64,000 bases of DNA, taken from Nocardia pneumoniae NBRC 100136 (GTDB lineage Bacteria; Actinomycetota; Actinomycetes; Mycobacteriales; Mycobacteriaceae). This document shows positions 20,450 through 30,063 of this stretch, piece after piece. Within the stretch, counting starts at the first letter, position 1. Every line of letters begins with the position of its first letter. The position numbers were made by a program, and so were the translations under genes. The stretch is from contig NZ_BAGF01000007.1 in the NCBI RefSeq assembly GCF_000308755.1, forward strand, positions 25,693 to 89,692, written 5' to 3'. The notes below the pieces were generated by a model. The model was not told the origin of the DNA. It was given only the letters and a program-made list of their open reading frames with translations, and ran no database searches.

Positions 20450-22130
20450 GTCAACCGCGAAGCGGGACCACCCTGCCCTGTCGATCGAATCGCTGTCGGT
20501 CACCTTCGCCACCGACGCGGGGCCCGTGCACGCGGTCACCGGCGTGTCCTACGAGGTCTACCCCGGCGAAGTGCTGGCCATCGTCGGGGAATCCGGCTCG
20601 GGGAAATCGGTGAGCTCGCGGACGGCGATGGGATTGCTGCCGCAGACCGCGTCGGTGCGCGGCCTGGTCACCCTGGGCGCCGAACGGATCACCGCGATGA
20701 GCGAGCGGCAGCTCACCGCTCTGCGTGGCGGGGCGATCTCGATGGTGTTCCAGGAGCCGGGTCTGGCGCTGGACCCGTTGTTCACGGTGGGCTTCCAGAT
20801 CGGCGAGGCACTGCGGGCCCACATTGATCTGAGCAAGAAGGCCGCCAAGGCGCGCGCGGTGGAGTTGTTGCGCATGGTCGGGTTGCCCGATCCGGAGCAC
20901 CGGGTGGACTACTACCCGCACCAGCTCTCCGGCGGGCAGAAGCAACGTGTGATGATCGCCATCGCCATCGCCTGCGAGCCCAAGGTGATCATCGCCGACG
21001 AGCCGACCACCGCGCTCGATGTCACGGTGCAGGCCGAGATCCTGGCGCTGCTGCGCGACCTGCGCGACCGGATCGGCAGCGCGATCATCCTGATCACCCA
21101 CAACATGGGCGTCGTCGCCGACATCGCCGACCGCGTGGTGGTGATGCGCGACGGCGCGGTGGTCGAGCAAGCGTCGGTGGACGAGCTGTTCGCCAGTCCC
21201 AAGGCCGAGTACACCCGATCCTTGCTGGCCGCGGTCCCGCACCTGGGCACCGAACAGATCGACCACGGCCCCGCCGACCCGGCGCGAGCCGACGGCGAGC
21301 CGGTGCTCGAGGTCCGCGATCTGGTGGTCGAGTTCCCCGGGCCGCTCGGTCGCCCGAGATTCCGCGCGGTGGACGAGGTGAGCCTGCGCATCGGACCGGG
21401 CGAGACGCTCGGTCTGGTCGGCGAGTCCGGGTCGGGCAAGTCGACCATCGGCCGCTGCGTCGCGGCACTGCAACGACCCACGTCCGGAATGGTGCGGGTA
21501 CGCGGGCAGGACATCGTTGGCCTGTCACAGCGCAAGCTGCGGCCGATCCGGCGACGCTTCGGATTCGTGTTCCAGGACCCGGCCAGCTCACTGAACCCGC
21601 GGCTCACCGTGGGCGACTGCGTAGCCGAACCGCTGATCGTGCACAAGACCGGCAGCTCGGCGCAGATCCGCGCCCGGGTGCGCGGGCTGCTCGACGACGT
21701 GCGGCTGCCCGCGGGCGCCGAGCACCGCTACCCGCACGAGCTGTCCGGTGGGCAACGTCAGCGCGCCAGCCTGGCCCGCGCCCTGGTACTCGACCCCGAC
21801 CTGCTCGTCGCCGACGAGCCGACCAGCGCGCTGGACGTCTCGGTGCAGGCCGCGGTGCTGGAACTGTTCGGGCAACTCCAGCGCGAATGCGGCTGGGCGT
21901 GCCTGTTCATCAGCCACGATCTCGCCGTGGTCGATCAGCTCGCCGACCGGATCGTGGTGTTGCGCGACGGGGCGGTGGTCGAGCAGGGCGACCGGGACCA
22001 GATCCTGCGGGCGCCGCGGGAGGAGTACACGCGGCGCTTGGTGGCCGCGGTGCCGGTGCCCGACCCGGCGCGGCAGCGTCGCCGCCGAGCGCGGACGGCC
22101 GGACTGTTCGACCAGGACGAGTTGGACTGA
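20442..22130 (+). CDS. dppD: Fused dual ATPase of the peptide transporter (DppD-DppF)
   Basis: 562 residues with two complete ABC ATPase domains. Domain 1 has Walker A GESGSGKS, signature LSGGQKQRV and Walker B VIIADEPTTALD; domain 2 has GESGSGKS, LSGGQRQRA and LLVADEPTSALD. Each carries the ITHNMGVV or ISHDLAVV H-loop. A single polypeptide thus replaces separate DppD and DppF subunits, common in Actinobacteria. ATG at 20442 overlaps dppC by eight bases. The first domain has an extra acidic and Ala-rich linker before the second. Confidence 0.92.
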   Translation: MPESTAKRDHPALSIESLSVTFATDAGPVHAVTGVSYEVYPGEVLAIVGESGSGKSVSSRTAMGLLPQTASVRGLVTLGAERITAMSERQLTALRGGAISMVFQEPGLALDPLFTVGFQIGEALRAHIDLSKKAAKARAVELLRMVGLPDPEHRVDYYPHQLSGGQKQRVMIAIAIACEPKVIIADEPTTALDVTVQAEILALLRDLRDRIGSAIILITHNMGVVADIADRVVVMRDGAVVEQASVDELFASPKAEYTRSLLAAVPHLGTEQIDHGPADPARADGEPVLEVRDLVVEFPGPLGRPRFRAVDEVSLRIGPGETLGLVGESGSGKSTIGRCVAALQRPTSGMVRVRGQDIVGLSQRKLRPIRRRFGFVFQDPASSLNPRLTVGDCVAEPLIVHKTGSSAQIRARVRGLLDDVRLPAGAEHRYPHELSGGQRQRASLARALVLDPDLLVADEPTSALDVSVQAAVLELFGQLQRECGWACLFISHDLAVVDQLADRIVVLRDGAVVEQGDRDQILRAPREEYTRRLVAAVPVPDPARQRRRRARTAGLFDQDELD

Positions 22131-22148
22131 TGGTCCGTATTACGGTTC

Positions 22149-22176
22149 GCTCTGCCCTATTGTCAAGAGGGCGAGC
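22149..22176 (+). terminator. Putative terminator after the dpp operon
   Basis: Nine-base-pair stem GCTC(T)GCCCT / AGGGCGAGC with one bulged T, 19 bases after the dpp stop. No strong T-run follows, so this is moderate evidence. Confidence 0.45.
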
Positions 22177-22260
22177 CAACACCGGTGCGGGGTCGTTATC
22201 CCGCTCCGGTAGCGTGAGCAGGCATCTATCCGCCGATTCGGTTTGGAGCTTTCCCCGAAA

Positions 22261-23337
<1,077 letters not shown>

Positions 23338-23353
23338 CCCGGCGGAAGACACG

Positions 23354-23390
23354 CCAGAGTCCCGCATCCTCATCCGATGCGGGACTCTGG
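23354..23390 (+). terminator. Strong terminator after purM
   Basis: Perfect 15-bp inverted repeat CCAGAGTCCCGCATC with its complement and a seven-base loop, 17 bases after the purM stop. Confidence 0.8.
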
Positions 23391-23439
23391 TGTATAGCAA
23401 GCCTTTTCGGCGCCAGTCCCGTCAACTCACGACAACGCT

Positions 23440-23471
23440 CGAAGGGGGAGGCCCGTCGGCCTCCCCCTTCG
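23440..23471 (-). terminator. Terminator of the DUF3073 gene
   Basis: Perfect 14-bp inverted repeat CGAAGGGGGAGGCC with a four-base CGTC loop, 14 bases beyond the stop of the minus-strand DUF3073 gene. It can also act as a second stop for purM transcripts. Confidence 0.75.
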
Positions 23472-23484
23472 GCGTAGATCCGAG

Positions 23485-23694
23485 TCAGCGGCGCCAGTCG
23501 TCGTAGTCGTCCTCATCCCAGCGGGACAAAGAGTCGTCCGCGTCGTGCTCATCGGACAGCACACCACCACTCCGCTGGGAGTTGGGGCTTCCGGAAAGCT
23601 CGCGCTGAAGGCTCGCGAAGTCGGTCGTGGGCGAGCTGTACTTCAGCTCGCGTGCGACCTTGGTCTGCTTTGCCTTAGCCCGGCCACGGCCCAT
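23485..23694 (-). CDS. DUF3073 protein
   Basis: 69 residues matching the actinobacterial DUF3073 family (Rv0810c position next to purM). It begins with the conserved MGRGRAKAKQTKVARELKY and continues with SSPTTDFASLQRELSG. The C-terminus is very acidic with Asp/Trp (DEHDADDSLSRWDEDDYDDW). The basic head and acidic tail suggest a nucleic-acid- or protein-binding role, but none is established. Confidence 0.9.
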   Translation of the reverse strand: MGRGRAKAKQTKVARELKYSSPTTDFASLQRELSGSPNSQRSGGVLSDEHDADDSLSRWDEDDYDDWRR

Positions 23695-23869
23695 GGCTGA
23701 CCCCCTCGCGTCACAGCGGGGCGGCCTGGGGTTTGGTGGCGGCCCCGTTCGAATTAATACTCTTCCTGACAGACACTTTAGCGTGTGTCTGCCGGTCTCG
23801 CTTCCAGGAGTGGGTGAAGAACTCCGGAACTGGTGCCGTTTGCCCGCTTGTCGCCCCGCGATCGAATCG

Positions 23870-24823
23870 CTACACGACCCCGGGTATCGCGCGGATCACA
23901 CCGACTCGGGCGCCGCCGCCGAGCACCGCCGGTGCCGCCAGTTCCGCGTGCGCATCGGTCCATTCGATCCCCATCCGATGCAGAATGGCCAGCGTCAGCG
24001 GCATCCGGGCACGGTCGTGACCATCGTCGATCTTGTACGCGAAGGACGATCCGTCCGGCAGCGCACCCGCGTGCACGCCGTCCGCGCCGATCTTGCACAG
24101 CAGTCCCGGAGTTGCCCGCATGGCCAGCAGGTCGGGGCCGTTCGTGCCGGAAATCACTCGCGGATGCGCGCGGACGGCGTCGGCGACCCGGCGTTCCGGG
24201 GTGCCCGGTTCGGCGGTCGCCATGGTCGCGAACACCTTCGCCAGGTTCACCAGCGACACCGGGATGATCGGCAATCCGCAGCCATCGATGCCGAGATCGG
24301 ATTCCGGCTCGCCGGTCAGATCGGCCACCGTGGCGACCACCGCGCGTTGCAGCGGATGCGCCTGATCCAGGTAGCCCTCGGTGGGCCAGCCGTTGACCAC
24401 GCAGGTCGCCAGCATCGCCGCGTGCTTGCCGGAACAGTTCATGTAGATCGGGCGTGGCTGCTGTCCGTTGGAGAGCGCGGCGGCCCGGGCGCGCTCGTCG
24501 AACGGGAGGTCGGGTGGGCATGCGAGCGCTGCTTCGGAGAACCCGAAGCGGTCGAGCAGCCTGCGCACCAGCGCGATGTGGTCCGGCTCGCCGTAGTGCG
24601 AGGCGACGGCGATGGCCAGCTCGGCGTCGTCGAGCGGTTCGAAACCATTGCGCAGCATGGTGATCGCCTGCATCGGTTTGTTCGTCGAGCGCGGGAAGAT
24701 CGGCAGATGCACTTCGCCGAGCGCCAGGGTGGGTTCGCCCGCGGCGTCGAGCACCACCACCGAGCCGCGGTGCACGCACTCGCGGAAACCCGAGCGGACG
24801 ACTTCGACCAGTTCCACGCTCAC
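23870..24823 (-). CDS. L-asparaginase II family protein
   Basis: 317 residues of the Rhizobium-type asparaginase family (PF06089), unrelated to E. coli AnsA/B. Family signatures visible are PRSTNKPMQAI (Ser46-Thr47-x-Lys49), YMNCSGKHAAMLA (Ser-x-Lys) and the IDGCGLPIIPVSL segment. It would hydrolyse asparagine to aspartate and ammonia in the cytosol; there is no signal peptide. GTG at 24823 follows GAGG by about eight bases. The start region lies within an 80-bp local duplication of the upstream MOSC gene's 3' end. Confidence 0.88.
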   Translation of the reverse strand: MSVELVEVVRSGFRECVHRGSVVVLDAAGEPTLALGEVHLPIFPRSTNKPMQAITMLRNGFEPLDDAELAIAVASHYGEPDHIALVRRLLDRFGFSEAALACPPDLPFDERARAAALSNGQQPRPIYMNCSGKHAAMLATCVVNGWPTEGYLDQAHPLQRAVVATVADLTGEPESDLGIDGCGLPIIPVSLVNLAKVFATMATAEPGTPERRVADAVRAHPRVISGTNGPDLLAMRATPGLLCKIGADGVHAGALPDGSSFAYKIDDGHDRARMPLTLAILHRMGIEWTDAHAELAAPAVLGGGARVGVIRAIPGVV

Positions 24824-24952
24824 GACTCCACCTCGCTGGCGCTCGGCTCCGTCGTGCGCGAGGGCGCGCTGTGCTGTCGGTTCACTCGCTGACGCTCGCT
24901 CACGACCGCACCTCGCTGGCGCTCGGCTCCGTCGTGCGCGAGGGCGCGCTGT
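24821..24952. repeat. Local direct repeat across the MOSC/asparaginase junction
   Basis: A 52-base segment occurs twice, at 24821-24872 and 24901-24952, with two mismatches and an 80-base offset. On the minus strand it encodes SAPSRTTEPSASEV followed by TCGTGA, which is the MOSC stop in one copy and overlaps the asparaginase GTG start in the other. Confidence 0.85.
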
Positions 24953-25628
24953 AGCCGTCGCGGCGCGCGGCGGCGCGCGCGGCGTTCGTCTGCCTGCGCG
25001 CGTGCCGTTCGATCTGCATCTGCACGTCGTCGGAGATGGTCGGCTCGTCGGCCAGCAGGATCGCGAGCAGGTCGAGATCGTCGCCAGTGAACACGTCGCG
25101 GACGGTGATGCCGTGCTCGGGGACGTGCACCACCGTGACCCGATCGCCGGCGCCGATCGTGCCCTCGGTGAGCACGCGCAGGTAGGCGCCGGTATCGCTG
25201 CGCAGCGTGAACCGCTTCACCCACTGCCGCTCGCCGCTCCAGTGCTGGAACGTGGCGCACGGCACTCGCGGCGCGCTCACCTCCAACAGGGTGTCGCCGA
25301 TCGACCAGCGCGAGCCGATCACCGCGTCGCTGACCGGAAGACCGGCGATGCGCAGGTTCTCGCCGAACCAGCCCGCGGGCAGCTCCCGGCCGAGTTCGGT
25401 GCCCCAGCGGCGGGCGTCCTCGTCGGCGTACGCGTAAACGGCCTGGTGCACGCCACCATGGTGCTTGGTGTCGCAGACGTGGTCCCCCTCCAACCCGAGA
25501 ACGCGCACCGCGACCCGACCGGCTACCGGCCTCTTGTCGATCGCCGTGCGACCGACTCGTCCGGGTACCTCGAGGTCGGCGTGCACCACACAGGTGGCGA
25601 GGACCTCTCCGGAGTCACCGATGCGCAT
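24900..25628 (-). CDS. MOSC-domain protein (YiiM-like)
   Basis: About 242 residues with a MOSC domain: VGRTAIDKRPVAGRVAVRVLG, GLEGDHVCDTKHHGGVHQAVYAY, WFGENLRI, and the Cys-containing VSAPRVPCATF. A C-terminal 3-alpha-type extension follows (DLDLLAILLADEPTISDDVQ). MOSC proteins bind molybdenum cofactor or transfer sulfur, often in reductive detoxification of N-hydroxylated compounds; the substrate is unknown. ATG at 25628 is preferred over 25649 because AGAGGAG lies eight bases upstream. The C-terminal tail comes from the duplicated segment and is not conserved-looking. Confidence 0.85.
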   Translation of the reverse strand: MRIGDSGEVLATCVVHADLEVPGRVGRTAIDKRPVAGRVAVRVLGLEGDHVCDTKHHGGVHQAVYAYADEDARRWGTELGRELPAGWFGENLRIAGLPVSDAVIGSRWSIGDTLLEVSAPRVPCATFQHWSGERQWVKRFTLRSDTGAYLRVLTEGTIGAGDRVTVVHVPEHGITVRDVFTGDDLDLLAILLADEPTISDDVQMQIERHARRQTNAARAAARRDGYSAPSRTTEPSASEVRS

Positions 25629-25728
25629 GGACAGCGCTCCTCTCGTCATGGATAGGGAGCTCGGCGCTGAGCGGGGATGGGTACGCCAGCGGGGAAACCC
25701 CTGGCTGGCCAGCTGTTGGCCAACGGGT

Positions 25729-26844
25729 TCAGCGCCCGCGCAGCCGGTCGACCGCAGCCCGGCCGGGCTGCGGCACGTCTTCGGCGGGCACCGAATCGGG
25801 ATCGATCGCCGCCGCGACCGGGCCCGCGGCGAGTGCGGTGTCGGCCGGAACCGTCCGCTTGATCAGGGCCAGCGCGATGGGGCCGAGTTCGTAGTGATCG
25901 ACGACCGTACCGAGCCTGCCGACCGCGCGGCCGCCCGCGGTGACGTCGTCACCGGTGGCCGGGCGCTCGTCGGCCGAGCCGTCCAGATGCAGCAGCAGCA
26001 GATTCCGCGGCGGTTTGCCGAGGTTGTGCACCCTGGCGACGGTCTCCTGGCCGCGGTAGCAGCCCTTGTCGAGATGGACGGCGCCGTGTTCGGCGACGCC
26101 GCCGATCCAGCGGGCCTCGTGCGGGATGGTCCGTTCGTCGGTATCCAGTCCGATCCGGGGACGAACGTCCGCGACGCGCAGCGCTTCGAACGTCCACATC
26201 CCGGCGGGCGCCGCCCCCGCGGCGGTCAGCCGCGCCCACCGGTCGGCCAGCTGGTCGCGCGGGATGATCAAGTCGAAGGAGTCCGCCGTCGGCCACGGCA
26301 TCCGGCGCAGGAATCCGCCGCCGGGCAGCGGCGTCGCCTCGTACACGCCGGGAAGTGCGGCGATGCCGAGCGTCTCGGTCAGCTCGGCGACCCCCGGTCC
26401 GAGCAGGCTCAGCACCGCGTGGTCGGTGGCTTCGACCGGCTGCGCGTCGGCCCAGAACACCATCTTCCGCAGGAACGCGAGCAGGTCGGCCCCACGCTCG
26501 CCCTCGGTATCGATCCAGACCGCGCCGTCCAGTTCGGTGAGCACGAAGTGATGCAGCACCCGGCCGTTCAGATCGAGGTCGAGGTTCTCCGCGGACTGCC
26601 CGTCACCGAGCGCGGCGACATGTTGACTGGAGATGGTGTGCAGCCAGGTGAGCCGCTCCGCGCCGGTGATGCGCAGGACGAAGCGATGCGATCGGTCGAC
26701 GATCGCGGCGCGCTCCACCGCGGCGCGCTGTTCGCCGAACGGATCGCCGTAGTGCCAGGCGACGGCGGCGTCGGGCGAACCCTCCGCTCCCGCCACGGCT
26801 CCCGACACACTGAGGATGGGGCTGGGCGCAACGACCACGGACAC
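25729..26844 (-). CDS. ygfZ: YgfZ/GcvT-like folate-binding protein
   Basis: 371-residue homologue of YgfZ (Rv0811c position), a tetrahydrofolate-binding protein that supports assembly or repair of Fe-S clusters. The diagnostic motif KGCYRGQE is at 260-267 with Cys262. Earlier segments LTWLHTISSQHV and LDLNGRVLHHFVL match the GcvT-like fold. GTG at 26844 lies after GGAAAAG; the open frame reaches further upstream but without homology. It is divergent from pabC. Confidence 0.9.
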   Translation of the reverse strand: MSVVVAPSPILSVSGAVAGAEGSPDAAVAWHYGDPFGEQRAAVERAAIVDRSHRFVLRITGAERLTWLHTISSQHVAALGDGQSAENLDLDLNGRVLHHFVLTELDGAVWIDTEGERGADLLAFLRKMVFWADAQPVEATDHAVLSLLGPGVAELTETLGIAALPGVYEATPLPGGGFLRRMPWPTADSFDLIIPRDQLADRWARLTAAGAAPAGMWTFEALRVADVRPRIGLDTDERTIPHEARWIGGVAEHGAVHLDKGCYRGQETVARVHNLGKPPRNLLLLHLDGSADERPATGDDVTAGGRAVGRLGTVVDHYELGPIALALIKRTVPADTALAAGPVAAAIDPDSVPAEDVPQPGRAAVDRLRGR

Positions 26845-27026
26845 CTTTTCCACTCTAAGCGTGACCGCACAGTGGGGGATGCACCGGGCTACCGAGCCGG
26901 TGCTGGGCATAGCGAATCGGCATTTTGCGAGTATTGCACCCGATGCCGCGAGGAACATTGACAAAAGGTTTTGCGAAAGCGGCCGTGACGTAGGCATTGT
27001 CCGCTCCTACCGCCTACGCTCGACGC

Positions 27027-27947
27027 ATGGTGGATCGAGTTCTGGTAACACTCGATGGCGTGGTCCGTGATGCGGACGCGCCGTTGTTGTTTGCGGACGA
27101 TATTGGCGTATTGCGTGGCGACGGTGTCTTCGAAACGGTGCTAGTGCGCGCGGGAGTCGCGTGTGCGATCGAATTTCATCTAGGCAGATTACGTCGCTCC
27201 GCGCAGGCGCTGGATCTGCCCGAGCCGGAGCTGGGGAAGTGGCGGGAGGCGGTCGAGACCGCCGCGAAGGAGTGGGGGAGCGAGCGCGAAGGGCTCATGC
27301 GGCTGGTGCTCACCCGCGGCCGCGACTCCGAGCTGTCCGGCGCGCCCGACAAGGTGAAGACCGGTGACCTCGCCGCCGCCGTGCCGGTGCCGACCGCCTT
27401 CGTGCTGGTGGTGCCCGTACCCGAGCGCGTCGAGAAGGCCCGCGCCGAAGGCGTCGCGGTGGTGACTCTGTCACGCGGAATCTCGGTCGACCTGGCGCAG
27501 GCCGCGCCGTGGCAGCTGCTCGGGGCCAAGACGCTGTCCTACGCCACCAATATGGCCGCGCTCCGGTTCGCCGCGCGGATGGGTGCGGACGACGTGATCT
27601 TCACCAGCACGGAGAACCGGGTGCTCGAGGGTCCGCGGTCCACCGTGGTGATCGCGCGCGACAAGCAGTTGATCACCCCGCCCGCCAAGAACGGCGTGCT
27701 GCCCGGCGTCACCCAGCGCGCGCTGTTCATCGAGGCCGAGAAGGCCGGGTGGCAATGCCGCTACGACTCGCTGTTCACCGCCGACCTGCTCACCTGCGAC
27801 AGCATCTGGATGCTGTCGAGCATCTCGCTGGCGGCGCGAGTGAACTCGCTGGACGGGCTGCGGATGTCCGCGCCGGACAATGCCGAGGAGATCATCGAGT
27901 TGGTGAACCGCGGCATCGAGCGGGCAGGCGCCATCGGCGACTGGTGA
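27027..27947 (+). CDS. pabC: Aminodeoxychorismate lyase (class IV aminotransferase)
   Basis: 306 residues, fold type IV PLP enzyme at the Rv0812 position. Lys168 in WQLLGAKTLSYATNM is the PLP lysine. GDGVFETVLVRAG near the N-terminus, the ENRVLEGPRSTVV segment and NGVLPGVTQ that binds the cofactor phosphate are all present. It most likely releases 4-aminobenzoate plus pyruvate from aminodeoxychorismate for folate; a branched-chain or D-amino-acid aminotransferase cannot be excluded by sequence alone. Pairing with divergent ygfZ (a folate-dependent protein) supports the folate role. Confidence 0.85.
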   Translation: MVDRVLVTLDGVVRDADAPLLFADDIGVLRGDGVFETVLVRAGVACAIEFHLGRLRRSAQALDLPEPELGKWREAVETAAKEWGSEREGLMRLVLTRGRDSELSGAPDKVKTGDLAAAVPVPTAFVLVVPVPERVEKARAEGVAVVTLSRGISVDLAQAAPWQLLGAKTLSYATNMAALRFAARMGADDVIFTSTENRVLEGPRSTVVIARDKQLITPPAKNGVLPGVTQRALFIEAEKAGWQCRYDSLFTADLLTCDSIWMLSSISLAARVNSLDGLRMSAPDNAEEIIELVNRGIERAGAIGDW

Positions 27948-27951
27948 CTTC

Positions 27952-28360
27952 TCCGCCTCTCCGGGTCTTCAGGCCGTACTAGTCGGGTGGCGCGGGATTT
28001 GCGTTCAGGTCCTGCGCTGGGTGCCGCGTGGGTTCTGGGCGTACCCGGTGAGTTACCCATGTGCTGACGAAATCAGTTGTCGCGTCGGCGAGAAGTCGAT
28101 CGTGGTGCGGCCTCGTCGATCAGGGCCGCGGGCGGCCGCAAGTCGTGCGCGGTGCATGCGGCCGAATTCTGGCGTACTCGGCGAGGTACCCGTGCGTTGA
28201 CAAGATCAGTTGTCGCTGCGGCGATGGCCGACCGAAGTGCGGGCGCGCTGACCGCGCCGCTGGGGCTGGTCAGCGGTCCTGGGCCGGGGGGTGCCGCTGC
28301 GTTCGGGTGTACTCGGCGAGTTGCCCGTCTGCTTGTGCGATCGGTGGTCGCGTCGGTGCG
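27952..28360. repeat. Degenerate tandem repeat, copies 1a-1c of a dispersed family
   Basis: This 613-base gap before cydA holds no gene. A unit with core TTCTGGGCGTACCC...GTGAGTTACCCATG, then AATCAGTTGTCGCGTCGGCG, occurs three times at about 134-base spacing (cores near 28033, 28167 and 28302), decaying with distance. The first copy (27952-28090) starts five bases after the pabC stop and is the most complete. Related copies lie at 35272-35409 and, more diverged, at 39761-39868. Short frames inside shift between copies, so conservation is at nucleotide level. Confidence 0.7.
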
Positions 28361-28527
28361 AAACCGACCGGGTACGTTCTCCCTGATCAGCGCCGCTCCG
28401 TGATCTCCGTCCTATTCGCGCGGGAGCGGGTCGCGAAGAGCCCAGGGAAACCGGTGTTTCGGGCGGAAAGGCCCCGGATATCGTGGCCTAGGACTCATTG
28501 TCGCGGCCCGGCTCCGGCGTAGTCTTA

Positions 28528-28543
28528 CTACGACACGTCGTAG
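28528..28543. promoter_or_regulatory. Palindromic operator candidate upstream of cydA
   Basis: CTACGAC-AC-GTCGTAG is a perfect 7-bp inverted repeat 17 bases before the cydA start codon, inside the probable promoter. Its form resembles BlaI/MecI-type operators (TACTACGAC...GTCGTAGTA). Confidence 0.5.
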
Positions 28544-28560
28544 ATACGCAGGAGGTCGGC

Positions 28561-30054
28561 TTGAGCGCCCTGGACATCTCCCGATGGCAATTCGGCATCA
28601 CGACGGTCTATCACTTTCTCCTGGTGCCGCTGACCATCGGTCTCGCGCCGTTGGTCGCCGCCATGCAGACGGCATGGGTGATCACCGGCAAACAGCACTG
28701 GCTGCGGCTGACCAAGTTCTTCGGCAAGCTGTTCCTGATCAACTTCGCGCTCGGTGTCGCGACCGGCATCGTGCAGGAGTTCCAGTTCGGCATGAACTGG
28801 AGCGAGTACTCCCGGTTCGTCGGTGACGTGTTCGGCGCCCCGCTCGCCCTGGAGGGCCTGGTCGCCTTCTTCATGGAGTCGACATTCCTCGGGTTGTGGA
28901 TCTTCGGCTGGACCCGATTGCCGAAACTGCTTCACCTCGCCGCCATCTGGATGGTCGCCATCGGCGTGAACGCTTCGGCGTACTTCATCGTCGCGGCCAA
29001 CTCGTTCATGCAGCATCCGGTCGGCGCCAAGTACAACCCGGAAACCGGGCGCGCCGAGTTGGAGAGCATCGTCGCGGTGCTCACCAACAACACGACGCTG
29101 GCCGCCTTTCCGCACGTGGTCGCCGGATCGTTCCTCACCGCAGGCACATTCGTGGCGGGCATCGCGGGCTGGTGGATGGTCCGCAATGCTCGCACCCGCG
29201 ACGAAGCGAAACTCGCTGAGGCGCGCGCCATGTGGCGACCCGCCGCGCGGGCGGGCATCGCCGTGCTGATCGTGTCGCTGGCCGCGCTGGTCTACACCGG
29301 TGACGTGCAGGGCAAGCTGATGTTCGAGCAGCAGCCGATGAAGATGGCGTCGGCGGAATCGCTGTGCCACACGGCGACCGACCCGCACTTCTCCGTGCTC
29401 ACCGTCGGCACGCACAACAACTGCGACAGCGTCGTGCACGTGCTCGAGGTGCCGTACGTGCTGCCCTGGCTGGCCGAGGGCTCGTTCACCGGGGTGACCC
29501 TGGACGGCGTCGTCGATCTGCAGAAGGCCTACAACGAACGCTTCGGCGTCGGGGATTACCGCCCGAACCTGTTCGTCACCTATTGGTCCTTCCGCGCCAT
29601 GATCGGCCTGGCGGCGGGCTCGGCGCTGCTCGCCCTGGCCGGACTGTGGCTCACCCGCCGCGGCCAGGTACCCGACCAGCAGTGGTTCTCCTGGCTGAGC
29701 CTGCTCGCCATCCCGACACCGTTCCTGGCCAACAGCGCCGGATGGGTGTTCACCGAGATGGGACGCCAGCCGTGGGTCGTCGTGCCGAATCCCACCGGTG
29801 ACCCGAACCTGCGCCTCACCGTGCAGCAGGGCGTCTCGAATCATTCGCCCGGCGTCGTGCTGTTCTCGCTGATCACCTTCACGCTGCTGTACGGCGCGCT
29901 CGCGGCGGTGTGGTTCTACCTCATGCGCAGATATGTGATCCATGGTCCGGATCCCGTCGCGCCAGCCCCGGGCGAGTCACGCGACACCGACGAGACCTCC
30001 GGCGGCCGCCGCGCCGAAGAGTCCGCTATCGAACAACTTTCGTTCGCCTACTAG
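28561..30054 (+). CDS. cydA: Cytochrome bd ubiquinol/menaquinol oxidase subunit I
   Basis: 497 residues, nine or so helices. The heme ligands are visible: His18 in VYHFLLVPLT (b595-type), His in AAFPHVVAGSF (b558), and Met in WVFTEMGRQPWVV (b558 and the GRQPW motif). The Q-loop is short, as in the actinobacterial and Geobacillus type. It oxidises menaquinol and reduces oxygen without pumping protons. The TTG at 28561 is chosen because AGGAGG precedes it by five bases and the family N-terminus (ALDISRWQFGITT) starts here. First gene of cydABDC. Confidence 0.95.
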   Translation: MSALDISRWQFGITTVYHFLLVPLTIGLAPLVAAMQTAWVITGKQHWLRLTKFFGKLFLINFALGVATGIVQEFQFGMNWSEYSRFVGDVFGAPLALEGLVAFFMESTFLGLWIFGWTRLPKLLHLAAIWMVAIGVNASAYFIVAANSFMQHPVGAKYNPETGRAELESIVAVLTNNTTLAAFPHVVAGSFLTAGTFVAGIAGWWMVRNARTRDEAKLAEARAMWRPAARAGIAVLIVSLAALVYTGDVQGKLMFEQQPMKMASAESLCHTATDPHFSVLTVGTHNNCDSVVHVLEVPYVLPWLAEGSFTGVTLDGVVDLQKAYNERFGVGDYRPNLFVTYWSFRAMIGLAAGSALLALAGLWLTRRGQVPDQQWFSWLSLLAIPTPFLANSAGWVFTEMGRQPWVVVPNPTGDPNLRLTVQQGVSNHSPGVVLFSLITFTLLYGALAAVWFYLMRRYVIHGPDPVAPAPGESRDTDETSGGRRAEESAIEQLSFAY

Positions 30055-30063
30055 GAGCCGGAG

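Noticed and set aside
28061..28522. Plus-strand frame of about 150 codons before cydA
   Set aside because: It lies in the degenerate tandem repeat, shows Arg/Ser/Cys-rich text and no ribosome binding site.
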